Shown: positions 34,393-46,116, counted from the stretch's first letter. The stretch is DNA of 64,000 nt from Sugiyamaella lignohabitans (GCF_001640025.1 NC_031672.1:744001-808000), one strand, 5' to 3'. Notes: a model not told the origin generated them from the sequence alone. A program made the numbers and translations.

Positions 34393-35268
34393 ATGCCTAA
34401 TACTCTCGGTCAATCTTACCTTCAAACTTCACCTTGGAAGAAGAATCTTTTCGACGGCAAAGTTGTCTTTGTCACAGGTGGTGCTGGAAGTATCTGTCGT
34501 GTAGAAGTCGAGGCTCTGGTACTTCTTGGAGCCAATGCTGCTATTATTGGTCGACGTAAGGATGTGACTGAAAAGGCAGCAGAGGAGATTGGTCAACTCC
34601 GACCTGGCGCCAAAGTCATTGGTATTGGCGGTGTGGATGTGAGAGACGTGAAATCTTTGGCAAGTGCTGTTGATACTACTGTCGGTCAACTTGGCAGAAT
34701 CGATTTTGTCATTGCTGGAGCTGCTGGTAACTTCCTGGCTAACGTTGCTAATCTATCAGCCAATGCTTTTAAGACAGTTGTTGACATTGATCTGCTCGGT
34801 TCCTACAATACTTTCAAGGCCACTTTTGACGAATTGCGCAAGAACAAGGGTCATATCATCTTTATTTCTGCTACTTTACATTATACCGGCTTGCCAATGC
34901 AAGTGCATGCTTCTGCTGCCAAGGCCGGCGTGGACTCATTAATGCGAACTTTGGCTGTCGAGTTGGGTCCTCTTGGAATCCGTTCGAATGCTATTGCCCC
35001 TGGCCCAATTGCTGGAACTGAAGGAATGGACCGTTTGAGCGGAAAGAACGACCCAAACAGATTCAATAGAATTCCTCTTCAAAGATACGGAACTACCACC
35101 GAGATTGCTGATGCCACTGTCTACCTATTTTCGGACGCTTCTAGTTATATCACCGGTACTGTCACTGTGGTTGACGGTGGAAGCTGGCAAACCGGATCCG
35201 TCACCGCGTCCTCGGCCATGTATCCCACCAAAATCACTGAACTCAACAGCAAGACTGCCAAGTTGTAA
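34393..35268 (+). CDS. SPS19: Peroxisomal 2,4-dienoyl-CoA reductase (short-chain dehydrogenase)
   Basis: Sps19 reduces 2,4-dienoyl-CoA with NADPH so that unsaturated fatty acids with even-numbered double bonds can enter beta-oxidation. The ATG at 34393 gives 291 residues. FDGKVVFVTGGAGSICR holds the nucleotide-binding glycine motif (TGGAGSI), FVIAGAAGNFLANVANLS is the NAG-type loop, and ISATLHYTGLPMQVHASAAK carries the catalytic-region Lys without a classical Tyr-x3-Lys, as is usual in this family. The protein ends in Ala-Lys-Leu, a type 1 peroxisomal targeting signal. Acyl-CoA oxidase lies 0.7 kb downstream on the same strand, with tRNA-Val in between. Confidence 0.93.
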   Translation: MPNTLGQSYLQTSPWKKNLFDGKVVFVTGGAGSICRVEVEALVLLGANAAIIGRRKDVTEKAAEEIGQLRPGAKVIGIGGVDVRDVKSLASAVDTTVGQLGRIDFVIAGAAGNFLANVANLSANAFKTVVDIDLLGSYNTFKATFDELRKNKGHIIFISATLHYTGLPMQVHASAAKAGVDSLMRTLAVELGPLGIRSNAIAPGPIAGTEGMDRLSGKNDPNRFNRIPLQRYGTTTEIADATVYLFSDASSYITGTVTVVDGGSWQTGSVTASSAMYPTKITELNSKTAKL

Positions 35269-35340
35269 TTGTGGATGCTACAGAATGTTATAGCTATTGT
35301 TAATATGGATTGTGGATTGAATTTCAGGGATTGGCGACGG

Positions 35341-35392
35341 CCTCCGGCGGCTGGGGCGCTGCCCCAGACCCCGTTGTGCTCGCTTCGCGAGC
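35341..35392 (+). repeat. GC-rich hairpin arm, type C
   Basis: CCTCCGGCGGC, TGGGGC-GCT-GCCCCA, GACCCCGTTGT, then GCTCGCTTCGCGAGC. It lies 73 bp past the SPS19 stop codon, so it may be inside the 3' UTR. Confidence 0.88.
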
Positions 35393-35565
35393 TGATACGC
35401 GAGGGAAGCAATAAACTTTGAAGTAGTAGGCTACTTACATATCTAGAGGCGTATTTAGTGATTCTGTAGACTGTATGGGGCTGTTATATAGGTGCTAATA
35501 GGCGACGGCATTTGTGCTTTTGTAAGTCTGATGATGGATCCAAGGGGTTCACAAAACATAAAAAT

Positions 35566-35639
35566 GGTTCGATGGTCTAGTTGGTTATGGCATCTGCTTA
35601 ACACGCAGAACGTCCCCAGTTCGATCCTGGGTCGAATCA
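35566..35639 (+). tRNA. tRNA-Val (AAC)
   Basis: 74 nt with full cloverleaf. The acceptor stem is GGTTCGA with TCGAATC (one G-T pair). The D-arm is TGGTCTAGTTGGTTATGGCA, the anticodon arm TCTGC-TTAACAC-GCAGA has anticodon AAC, and the T-arm is CCCAG-TTCGATC-CTGGG. The discriminator base is A; there is no intron and no encoded CCA. A T-rich run (TTTTTCTTTTTT) follows as pol III stop. Confidence 0.97.
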
Positions 35640-35944
35640 AGTTTTTCTTTTTTGCTTTATTCGTCGTTAATTACCACTAAGTTCCGGGGTGGAGTCTTCA
35701 GATGTTCGTCTTCGGTTGAATTTGTCTGGTCTTGTTTCTTTTTTGTTGCATGTCAATCCTCGATAACTGCTCACTGGCAACTACAGGCCTAGACTCGGGT
35801 TGCGTTCCATCCGGCATTTCGGCTGTAGGTACCGAGATTGAACCGTCGGTGCGATGTGGGGTAAAAATCATCCGACAAACTATAAAGGCCGGACTCTGAG
35901 GACTATTGTCTGGTCACTAATACCGGTCATTAATTATCGCCATA
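35640..35944. other. Acyl-CoA oxidase promoter region
   Basis: 305 bp between tRNA-Val and the oxidase. Several CGG/CCG words are present (for example CCGGCATTTCGG at 35810-35821), but none fits the yeast oleate-response consensus exactly. Confidence 0.4.
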
Positions 35945-38134
35945 ATGGCACTGAATTCTGCTGTTCTCCCCAATGCCACTTCTAATGTGGTCATTGGTGG
36001 CATTCATTACGACACAACTACCGAGCCACCCAGAGCTCTGGCTGAGGAACGGAAGAACGTAACTTTCAATGTCAGGGACATGTCCTATTTCATTGATGGC
36101 AGTAAAGAAGTTACCGAAAGATTCGAGGATTTTATGAATCAGATTGAACGTGATCCACTGTTCTCAAATGATGCTTTCTATGATCTGACTCTGGACAAGA
36201 AGAGAGAGCTCACTATGGCCCGTGTCGCTCAAGCTTTTAAATACATGGACAAGTACAAGACTACTAAAGAAAGGGCTGATTTACTACTGGTAATTGGTTT
36301 AGCTGATCCAAGTGTAAACACTCGTATGTTTGTTCATTTCAATTTATTTCTCAGTGGAGTTCAGGGCTCAGGAACTGATGCTCAACTGAAATATTGGGCC
36401 AGTCGGGGTGCTGTTACCGGCCATAAATTCTATGGATGTTTCGCTATGACTGAAGCAGGTCATGGTTCCAATGTAGCTGGTCTTGAGACAACTGCTGTAT
36501 TTGATGAAGCAACTGATGAGTTTGTCATTAACACGCCTAATCAGGCTGCTGCAAAGGTGAGTTTATATCATGATTTCATTAGGAACTGGAGTCCTAGGTA
36601 TGATCTGCCCCCATTATAGATTCTAACGTTATAGTGGTGGATTGGTGGAGCTGCTCATACAGCCACTCACACTTTGTGCTTTGCAAGACTGATTGTCAAA
36701 GGCAAGGATTATGGAGTCAAGAATTTTGTGGTGCCATTGAGAAACATTCATGACCACTCTTTAAAACCAGGTATTGCAGTTGGCGATATTGGTAAAAAGA
36801 TGGGCCGTGATGGTGTCGACAATGGGTGGATCACATTCTCCAATGTCCGTATTCCCAGAACTTTCATGATGATGAGGTTTGCCAGAGTCGATAAGAATGG
36901 AAACGTAACACAACCTCCTTTAGCCCAGCTCGCTTATGGCGCTTTAATTGGTGGAAGAGTATCCATGGCAGCTGATTCGTTTCAAGTTGCAAAGAAATTT
37001 ATTACTATTGCAGTCAGATATGGAGCAGCTCGTCGTCAGTTTTCATCAGAAGACGGACAGCCAGAAACTAAATTATTGGACTATACCTATCATCAGCGAC
37101 GTCTTCTTCCCTTACTGGCTTACACATACGCTATGCGTACAGCTGCTGATGGACTATACGATATGTATTATAACGCCACGGAGAAATTGGCTAATACCAA
37201 TGTTTCTGATAAACAAGGTTTACAATCGGCCATTGAAGACATTAAGGAGCTGTTTTCATTATCGGCTGGACTCAAGGCATTTTCTACATGGGGTTGTGGT
37301 CATATTATTGATGAAGCACGTCAGAGTTGTGGTGGCCATGGCTATAGTAGTTATAATGCGTTTGGTCCTGGCTATGCTGATTGGATAGTCAACACTATTT
37401 GGGAAGGAGATAATAACGTCTTGACATTATCTGCAGGACGAGCGCTGGTTCAAAGTGGCGTTGCCCTCCGTAAGGGAAAGAGATTGGGCGGTCCCGTTGA
37501 GTACCTGAGTCGTAGTGAGGAATTGAAAAACGCCGGCTTAGGATCTAATCACGATAGTGCGCTTCGTGACCCTGCTACTATAATAAAATCCTGGGAATCT
37601 ATTTGCTCCCAAGCCATCAACAGTACAGTGGACAAATTTTTGGAACTAACTCAGAAGGAAAACCTGAGTTTGACACAGGCATTTGAACAGCTGTCTCTTC
37701 AGCGGTTCCAAATTGCTCGAATTCATACAAGATTATATGTTATTCGATCTTTTTTTGAGCGTGTTGAAAAAACGCAAGACGGTCCCTTGAAGAAAGCTGT
37801 TTTGGATGTTGCTCTATTATTTGCTTTGTGGTCGATTGAAAATGAAAGCGGTATTTTCCTCAAATATAACTTTTTCACTCCGGATGATCTCGATACCATT
37901 ACTGAGCTTGTCAATGAGTACTGTAGGAAGGTTCGTGTGAATGCAATTGGTCTTACTGATGCTTTTAATTTGAGCGACTATTATATCAACTCTGCAATTG
38001 GAAATTATAATGGCGACTTTTACAAAAGCTACTTTGAAAAGGTTACCAGAAGAAACCCTCCCGAGGAAATTAGACCGCCCTATTATGACTCCCTTATGAG
38101 ACCGTTCTTTGACCGAACTAATGATGAAGCTTAA
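35945..38134 (+). CDS. POX: Peroxisomal acyl-CoA oxidase, two exons
   Basis: First step of peroxisomal beta-oxidation: acyl-CoA to trans-2-enoyl-CoA, passing electrons to oxygen and making H2O2. Exons are 35945-36556 and 36635-38134; the 78-nt intron has GTGAGT, CTAAC and TAG. The 703-residue product fits the yeast oxidases (about 700-750). FGCFAMTEAGHGSNVAGLET (read as YGCFAMTE...) is the flavin-binding motif, and the join gives AAKWWIGGAAHTATHTLCFA, another family hallmark. C-terminal segments CGGHGYSSYNAFGPGYADWI and WEGDNNVLTLSAGRALV are typical too. There is no SKL-like tail (ends TNDEA); yeast acyl-CoA oxidases commonly lack one and enter via Pex5 by another site. Chain-length preference cannot be told. 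Confidence 0.95.
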
Positions 38135-38402
38135 ATTATATATTTTGAATACATTCATTTTTAACTACTTTTTTAAATTATTTTACTGACGTTTTACTGT
38201 TAACTCCTTCTCAGACCCTGTTTGCCCACGATGTAGGGTCAGCGGGCCTCGGGGCCTCTGAGGATTCGCTTCAATGCTTCTCTGCATGGAACAAATCCGT
38301 GCATATGGGGCAGCATCTGCCGAGGCAAACATAATCGGTGCAACGATAACATTAGTTACCAACTTACCAACTTACAATAGAAATCTCAACTAATCAGTGA
38401 GC

Positions 38403-39643
38403 ATGGCTTTATCATTCGAAAAACGAGTGCTGTCTGTATATATTTTGTTAAAATCTAGTATGTTACAGCCCGTAATAAGGCGGTCGATGGCCATCTCTAA
38501 CCAAATATAGCTCCAGCCCTGTTAACAGCGGTTGTCAAGTACTATACAGTTGGTGTGGGATATGAAGGACCATTGTCAAATGTTTTACTTTTAACTATGG
38601 CCCGATTAGTGGCTTCTACATTGACAGTTGAACAGCAAAGGTATGTTTCTTTTTTGTGAAAGCCAGTGCAAGATCTAACCATTGCTAGACATTTCCTTCC
38701 CGTAGTACCGATCAGTAGACTCCTGAGGAAACTTGAATCAAAGGCCGAAGGATTGAATAACTACAATAAACAATATAGAGATACCAAGGCATTTTGGATT
38801 GTCGAGGCAGAAGACCGCAAAACTAATGATCCCGTTCTGTTATATGCTCATGGCGGCGGTTACATTTTCCCATCTATGAGACTACATATCAAATACCTTA
38901 TCAGTCTGTATAGGGCGATTAATAATCCTCGACTTTCTATCTTGGCAATTGATTATAGCTTGGCACCTGAAGTTGTATTTCCCGCTGCTTTAACCGAGAT
39001 CGCAACTGTTTATTCAGAGCTTGTCGATCACGACGGCTGCAACAACATCATTCTTTCAGGAGATTCGGCTGGAGGTAACCTTTGCATTGTACTAAGTGCA
39101 CATTTAAAACATCATTATGAAGACTTGTCTGTGCCGAGCAGGTATGTTCAGCCTATTGCAGAGGTACTGATCTCACCCTGGGTGGAATTGGACCCTGTCT
39201 TGCAAGGGTCTTATGTTTCCAACAAGGATTCAGATGTTTTAGGTGGAAGCTTTCTAAAAGAGGTTTCGAAACTTTACTGCCCAGATAATAAACTTCAACA
39301 GAGTCCCTTTGTGAATCCAGCCCGATCCAAACCGGAATTCTGGGAAGGAGTATTTCCCGAAAAGACCTTGGTGACTTTTGGTCAAAATGAGATTATGAGA
39401 GATGATATTATTAAATTTGCCAGAATTGCATCCATAGAGCATAGATACGGAGATATCGGTGGTTTTCATTGTTCTGTATTGTCAGCAAAGAACTATGATC
39501 AGAACAAACTGTTCAACGGGATTGTCTCATTCATACAAAGGTCACTACAGCAAACTGTCGGATTGGCTGCTGGTGAAGCTACTGCTGTAGATATAGAGGC
39601 CCTAGAGAGTAGGAACAAAGTGATGCGCACTAGTAAGCTTTAA
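38403..39643 (+). CDS. HSL-type alpha/beta hydrolase (steryl acetyl hydrolase-like), three exons
   Basis: Exons are 38403-38457, 38511-38640 and 38689-39643, with introns of 53 and 48 nt (both GTATGT, CTAAC, TAG). The joins keep frame and give 379 residues. Residues 1-50 include a hydrophobic stretch and YYTVGVGYEGPLSNVLLLTM, resembling the membrane-proximal start of fungal steryl acetyl hydrolase relatives. The oxyanion motif HGGGYIF is near residue 116 and the nucleophile motif GDSAGGN has Ser188; a late His in GGFHCSVLSA completes a likely triad. Substrate unknown: an ester, possibly acetylated sterol or lipid. A start at 38597 would also be open but leaves the conserved N-terminal part out. 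It follows the acyl-CoA oxidase on the same strand. Confidence 0.8.
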
Positions 39644-39731
39644 AATTAGTAGTATGGACGAATAACAGTACAGTAGAGGACTCAAAGAGTGTATTATTTA
39701 TTTATTTTGTATACTATAACAGAGAGTGTGT

Positions 39732-41449
39732 TTACATATGATGAACAGAACTGTTTCTCGAGAGACGTCTCAAAGGCTTACCAATAAAGTACATGACCAC
39801 TGCCAAAGCAAGAGGCCCAATGGCAACAGCATAGACAACCATTATAGATGTAGTATATCCTTTTTCGGGAATCATTGGTGGCAAGTATTTCGATACACCA
39901 TAGCCATATACATCTTTAAAAATTGAAGCAAGCACGAAAATACTACCAGAAGCATTAACATAGCCATCAACAGCATAAGTAGAAACTATACCCATGATTG
40001 AAGATGTTTGTAGACCAATGCATCCGTAGCCCAAGATCACAATGACTGGCCAGTCCCATTTCTGAGTGTATCCCACTGTAATGATTACAGTACCAACCGT
40101 GGCAATAATAGCAAAAGGAATTAGCGCTGGTAATCGCATTTCGGGCTCACGTACATTACCATTTCTCTTAGTTGAGAACTTGCAAATCCAGTCGGAAAAG
40201 GGCCCAGCTGTAAATAACCCTATAACAAGGCCACCGAGAACAGCAAAGTTTGTATAGCCGACGGCAGAAGGTGAAAAATTATAGGGAGGAGCAGCAAAGT
40301 TGGCCGACTGCGTCATATTAATCATCAAAAACAAACTGGCACATCCAGAGTATACAATTGAAGCCCATACAATGATAGGATAAGAACAGAGCTTAACAGG
40401 GATCCAAAACAGTTTCAAAATACTGAAAATACTCTCTTCCTTGTTGTGGAATAATAATCCAAATTGGCGACGGTGTGGTCTTCCCTTGTAAAGAAAATCA
40501 TCTAGCATGTAGGTGCCGGCTTGATTATCAGATACTTCGGCCCCGGGCTTGCTGACACTAGAACTGTCTTCTATAGTCGATGTGGTTTCTTTCTCATTGG
40601 AAACTTGAATTACGTCTGCCTTTCTACCTCTTTCCCATTTAGTTTCAGGCATGAGGAAAATAGCAAAAACAAAAATGAAACAGTACAGTGCACAATCCAA
40701 CCACCAAAAACTTCTCCATCCATACTTTTCACTCATAGTGCCAGCTATAACCGAGCCGCATGTCATGGAAATGAAAATAGAACAGGCAAAGACATTCATC
40801 CAGAAACCTCGAACGTGGAGGAATTCCACGTCGGCGATCAACGTCGCTGGTAGAGTCTGCGAAGGACCAGACGAGATTCCATGAATGGCTGCCGCGGCAA
40901 TTGAAGAATTATATGATTTTGCCTCAGCCCTCCAAATTGTCACAGCGACACCTAAGAGACTGGACTACAAAGAGTTAGTGAATGGTTTTCAAAAGTGACA
41001 AAACAATCTCAAAGGATGTCGAAAATGTTTTGACTCACACTAAGAATGACTATTCGTCGTCCATATTTTTCACTTATTGGAATCCAAAACCAGGTACTAA
41101 GACCCATGAGTAGAATATAAACACCTGTCAGGAGAAGCACATCATCTGCTGAGCGGTTGAACTCTTCGACATAGAATGGTACTTGAGGTGCAATTGAGAG
41201 ACCACCTATTTGATGAATGAATGATAAAAGACTTGATCCAATGAGAATAGAATACTTCCAAGGTTTGGACCAGTTTAATGGATCATTTGGGTTATTATCA
41301 GGCTGAGGAATCAGAACTGTATTGCCTTTCTTTGCAAAATGAATATGGCCAACATCGTGCATCAACTCAGTACCTGGTGGTAAATCGATGTGCAGTTCAT
41401 TTTGGACATCCTCTTCCAATTGATGTTCTAGATCAACGTCTCTTAACAT
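39732..41449 (-). CDS. DHA1-type major facilitator transporter, two exons
   Basis: Exons are 41039-41449 and 39732-40964; the 73-nt intron has GTGAGT, CACTAAC and TAG. The 547-residue product has about twelve membrane segments. The N-terminal tail is acidic and carries DNNPNDPLNWSKPWKYSILI, the entry motif of fungal DHA1 carriers. The loop 2-3 motif is well kept (PISEKYGRRIVILS) and spans the splice junction. IAGTMSEKYGWRSFWWLDCA marks segments 5-6. A 100-residue polar loop with a Ser/Thr/Glu-rich part separates the halves. It may export drugs or organic acids; no substrate can be named. It differs clearly from the transporter at 9.4-11 kb, which has a degenerate loop motif. Confidence 0.85.
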
Positions 41450-42784
41450 ATCTGCTTAATGTTTTGATATTTAGTTTTTGATTTCAGCTAGAACTTGAAG
41501 AGCTGGAGTGTCATTTTTATGAGCTCTGGCTTCGGATGTAGGATAATCGGCTGTCGGATGTGCAGTCCGTGATGACATGGATTCACATTAGCAAGATCTT
41601 CGATATCTTGTCAACTAGGCTCTATGGAGGATAAAGATAAGGCATACCCCGCAATTGTTACCCCTCGTTCTATAATCGTCGGAAGACTCTGCCTGAGACT
41701 CTAGTCAAGTCACTGCATCACTATCTTGCATAGACCATCAAACATGTTCCATTCACAGTAATCACCCCAGAACCTGCACTTTCCGACGGTATAATCCCTT
41801 TTCTTCTCAGATTGTAATACCTTGTTGAGTTAAATCATTGCAGGATAGCCCCTTTTTTTCTCTAATCGACCCCGCAATCGACTCTATAGCCAATATGTTG
41901 ACCTGGCAGCTACCCGACAGACGCGGATGTCTGACATCCGCAGATCATGTTCCAGCTACTTTAGCCTAATATGGTAAACCCGGGCGGATGAGTGCGAAAT
42001 AATTAGATAGCCTCTTGATCTATTGCAATGTTTCATAGACCTCTGCGTAGACTGCTGCAAGTATTCATGATCTTGGGAACAGTGAAGTGGTATGGAAAGT
42101 GCGGAGTGAATCGAATTCCATCATCGTCGTTATAAGTTCCCTCTACGAAGCTGACATGTAATCTGATTCGATGGTCTTAAAGATGGAATAAAATGGAATT
42201 GATCCTTGGAACCCTTATTGAAAGTCCAAATCTCACAGTATTGATATTATCATTCTTGACCCATTCGCTGGAATGACAATTTTCCTGATACCAGCAAATG
42301 CACATCTGTGGAGTGATACTGTGAAAATGCGAGGTTGAATAGAATGTTGTATATGCTGTAGATAATGTTGTGATAGCAAGCTTTTACTTTCTCATAGAGT
42401 GAGAAATGTTCTAGTTGGGCTTGCCATCTTTCCAGATAGCAAGGAGTTGAGAACTTTAATGTCCAAGTTTGAATAAATTAGCGTCATTTTTTCTCTTATA
42501 AATATAAAATAAGGGCCATGGCCATGAGAATACAAACACATAATCTATTGTCCACAAATACTATGACTATATGTTATCACCTTCTCTGATAGGAGTCGTC
42601 TGATTCTTGAACAAAGGCCCGGTATCATTTTATCATTTATTTAATGTTTTTTGTTTTGCAATGTCTATGGTGAAGTTCTGGAGCTCGAGCATCAATTACA
42701 TCTATCCGCCGTCGCGGCTATTTAACAGTGGATAACCTTGACATTTCAGCTCAGGGGAAGACTGTCGGTATATAATGGCCACTC
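41450..42784. other. Divergent promoter space, MFS transporter / CDC43
   Basis: About 1.3 kb with no ORF of note, no repeat arm and no RNA gene recognised. Confidence 0.5.
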
Positions 42785-43966
42785 ATGGATAGAACTCGGC
42801 TGATAAAGTACTTTAAGCGAAATTTAACGCTTATGCCATCGGCATATACGTCCTATGACTCTTCACATGTTTCTCTTGTATATTTTTGCATAGCTGGTTT
42901 AAAATTACTCAACGCACTGACCGAAGTCATTCCTAACGAGACTGACCGAAGCAACTGGATAGAATGGGTTTATCTGCATCTAACCCCATCTGGAAACGGT
43001 TTTAGAGGTTCTCTATCCCATGATTTACAGCAGTCGACGACTCTGGATGGAGACAATATTAATGATCCAGCTCATCTGGCGTCTACATTCTTCTGTCTGT
43101 CTATTTTAGCCATTCTTCAAGATCGGTCAATGACCACGAGACTGGACAGAGTCAAAATTCTAAGATATGTCAAGTCTTGTCAAAGATCGACGGGCCAATT
43201 TAGTGGTTTGTCACATCCTTCAATTGGACCTGTAGGCGACAATGATCCCAGATATACATACGTAGCTGCCGCAATACGAAGGATCCTGAAAGGAGATCAA
43301 TTGCACGAGACTCTCAAAGCAGAGGTTGATTTCAACGTTAAAAAAGCTTCGGATTTTATCAAATCTACTAAATCGTATGATGGTGGACTGGGTGATAAGC
43401 AAGGATCAGAATCGCACGCAGGCTTGGTGTTTTGTGGTATCGCTGCTCTTGACCTTATGAATACCCTCAATTGTAAAGACTGGGTTGACACTGCTGTTTG
43501 GCTTTCCAAAAGACAGCTTTCTGAATTTACTATAGATCACAGTTACTCGATTACAGCTGATGGTGACTATGATCAGCATTCCCGCGATAATGATACTAGA
43601 CATGGGGCCTCTTCATTCTGTTGTTGGAATAGCTGGGAGGCAGGTGGTTTCAATGGAAGGCTTAATAAACCGGCTGATACATGTTATGCCTACTGGACTT
43701 GTGCATCTCTAACGGTCTTAAATTCGGCTAATTTTGTTAGTTCGCCAGCTGCTAGGACGTTTTTGCTCGAAAATTGCATGGATCCAGTCTTAGGAGGTAT
43801 GGTTAAAGTAAAAGGTAGCTACGCTGACCCGTTGCATTCATATTTGGGTCTTGCAGCGTTGGCTATGATTTCTCCGGAGCTCGGCTTCTGTGAATTCAAC
43901 CCATCGTTGACATTACCGGTTGAGACTGTGAGTTTTATAGATACACTAGATTGGAATCCGCTATGA
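42785..43966 (+). CDS. CDC43: Geranylgeranyltransferase type I beta subunit
   Basis: With the shared alpha subunit Ram2 it attaches geranylgeranyl to CaaX proteins such as Rho1 and Cdc42, which need it for membrane binding. The 393-residue protein (yeast Cdc43 is 376) starts with RLIKYFKRNLTLMPSAYTSY, characteristic of type I beta chains. It then shows the alpha-alpha barrel prenyltransferase repeats: QRSTGQFSGLSHP, TKSYDGGLGDKQGSESHAGL and WEAGGFNGRLNKPADTCYAYW. The Asp and Cys of the last motif and a later His (DPLHSYLGLAAL) are the expected zinc ligands. It is intronless. Type II (Bet2) and farnesyl (Ram1) beta chains start differently. Confidence 0.92.
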   Translation: MDRTRLIKYFKRNLTLMPSAYTSYDSSHVSLVYFCIAGLKLLNALTEVIPNETDRSNWIEWVYLHLTPSGNGFRGSLSHDLQQSTTLDGDNINDPAHLASTFFCLSILAILQDRSMTTRLDRVKILRYVKSCQRSTGQFSGLSHPSIGPVGDNDPRYTYVAAAIRRILKGDQLHETLKAEVDFNVKKASDFIKSTKSYDGGLGDKQGSESHAGLVFCGIAALDLMNTLNCKDWVDTAVWLSKRQLSEFTIDHSYSITADGDYDQHSRDNDTRHGASSFCCWNSWEAGGFNGRLNKPADTCYAYWTCASLTVLNSANFVSSPAARTFLLENCMDPVLGGMVKVKGSYADPLHSYLGLAALAMISPELGFCEFNPSLTLPVETVSFIDTLDWNPL

Positions 43967-44068
43967 CCATAGAGATATATACAAGACCTGTAACGAAAGA
44001 AAAACAAGTTACAAAAAAAAGAAATAAAATAACTCGCTAATAAACAGGTTATTTAGAAAAAAAAATGA

Positions 44069-44150
44069 CGACACCAGCAGGACTCGAACCTGCGCGGGAA
44101 AATCCCAAAAGATTTCTAATCTTTCGCCTTAACCGCTCGGCCATAGTGCC
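44069..44150 (-). tRNA. tRNA-Ser (AGA)
   Basis: 82 nt class II tRNA. Acceptor GGCACTA pairs with TGGTGTC; the D-arm is GGCCGAGCGGTTAAGGC, anticodon loop TTAGAAA has anticodon AGA, a long variable arm (TGGGATTTTCCCGCG) follows, and the T-arm is GCAGG-TTCGAGT-CCTGC. It closely resembles yeast tRNA-Ser(AGA). A run of T (plus-strand A at about 44057-44065) ends the gene. No intron. Confidence 0.97.
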
Positions 44151-46116
44151 TATTTTGTCAAAAAAAATAGCACTCGCTCTTAAGAATTGGTTTTCATATT
44201 TTCTAGTCCAATTTATTTTATTCAAGGAGACAAAAAATTTCCGAAACTGACTTTCTGGTTTTAGTGGAATGAAAGATATTTATATTTTGAAGGTGAGGTT
44301 AGGTCAGTTTGAAAAATACGGTGAGGAAAATGACGCTTGCACTCACACATGCACGCCAGAGCCGACGCCGATCGCCTCCTTCCTTAAGGCGAATCCGTCA
44401 CTTTTAACCTAAGATAGCACGTTCGCTGAGGAGAATTAGCTAGCAGAGGTTCTCTCCTGAGCACTGGAGTAAATACTAAGGTTACCCAAATATGTTCAGG
44501 TTTTCCACTGCTCGGAAAGGAAGGTTCTGGGGAATCCGGCCTATCTAGCGCACATGTTGAAACCAACACGAAGGTATAGCCTGTAGGGGGCCAATAGTAG
44601 AACAGTCCTACTACCATTATGAGAGTATAGTAATAGTTTTAATGTTGTTGTATAAAGGGTTAGGACTTTAATATTGATTAATTATTATTATTATTATTAT
44701 GCCGACGCCGATTTAACTAAATCATAGTTGAAGTCCTGTACAATACATGATTAATATAATTCAAATAATTTCAAATCCCATTATTATATAAAACCGCTTT
44801 ATGCATGATTACGAAGGCATTGGTTATTCATGGCGATTCTCCGACAGAGCTATATTTACCAATTTGGGGTAACTGTTATTCATTTTTCCATTGATTTATG
44901 TTCAACATCTTATTTTTATTTCTTTAGACTAATTCAACGATTTTTGAAAAGATTTTCAGATATCTTCAAAATAATTCAATTCCAATGAATTGAATTGAAA
45001 CTTGGGAATATTAATTAGGAACCTAAAACGGACAAGAAAAATGTATATGTAAAGGACCTTAAACACATATGCGCTTACCCGGCTGACGAAACATGTAACA
45101 ATATGAATCCTTTAGTCGCCGAGTATGAGAATCTAACGAGGATACACTTATTATATTTGTTTTATTTGTGTTTGGAAACTATTGGTTTAGATGTTTATCC
45201 TGGACAGTTAATAGCGTGATAAATCTCACTATGTCAAAGGAATTGCTAGATTTATACGTGTTACCCGGTGTTGGAATTAGCTTGCCTTATATTGAAATGT
45301 CACTATGCATTGCAAGTTCTATTAAAAAACAGCGCTTTGAACAATATGGCGTTGATATAAAGCAAGAATTGATGATTTTAAAAAGCTCCAACCATAAATC
45401 GTAGTTGGTTAAATAAGTGTCCTATCTCAATTTTCTAATCCGTCAGCGCTATGCTCTAAGTTTCTCTACGTTCTGGATAACGCTTTAAATTTTACGATTG
45501 GGAAGATGTTTTTTCCCAAGTTTTTATTTTTATTTTATTTTTATTTTTCCTTCCCAAAGGAAATCAAGAATTTATTAAGAAATATTGAATTTTAGTGTCC
45601 AAGGGTCTACTGCAGAAATATTAAACAAGAAGAAAATGGCTTCCTAGATTAGGGTTACCCGGACTTTTAGAAGTGGTGTTATATGGTTCAAAATAATGGT
45701 CTGGTTGGAAATACTGACCCTGTCTGAAAATAAACACAATAGCTTAGGTTTATCAAATTCATATTCTATTTAAAGTTTCGTTATGTCATGAAGATTTCAT
45801 TATATTATCTAAGGTATGAAGACCATAAGTTGAAGAAAACCAGGAGGCGACTTCATCACTTAAAACTTAGCTTATCAGTAGCGGCGGCCAAAGAAGACCG
45901 AGCTTGATTCTCCATATTGAACCAGCTGATAAGTGTTACCTGTAACATATGACAAATTCGTCCCTGCAGATGTGCAGCTGCTTAACTACTCTGTATGCAT
46001 CTGATTAATCCATGCATGCTTAACTTGACTTTTACCATCATTCAATCCTCTCCTCTGTCTTTCCAAAAAAAAAAAAAATTCAAAACTTTTAAAAAGATCT
46101 TTAAATCAGTTCCAAG
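44151..46116. other. Long AT-rich region with three TTACCCGG sites
   Basis: About 2 kb. An exact 12-bp direct repeat GCCGACGCCGAT lies at 44361-44372 and 44701-44712, just upstream of tRNA-Ser. An ATT repeat lies at about 44680-44700. TTACCCGG occurs at 45075, 45261 and 45655. A 57-codon frame from 45231 looks faintly protein-like. A T/A-rich tract sits near 45520-45550. No established gene. Confidence 0.5.
45075..45662 (+). promoter_or_regulatory. Cluster of three TTACCCGG sites
   Basis: Exact octamers at 45075-45082, 45261-45268 and 45655-45662, all in the same orientation. The core equals the Reb1 site of S. cerevisiae. The spread over 590 bp in a gene-poor region is unusual for a single promoter. 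Confidence 0.4.
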
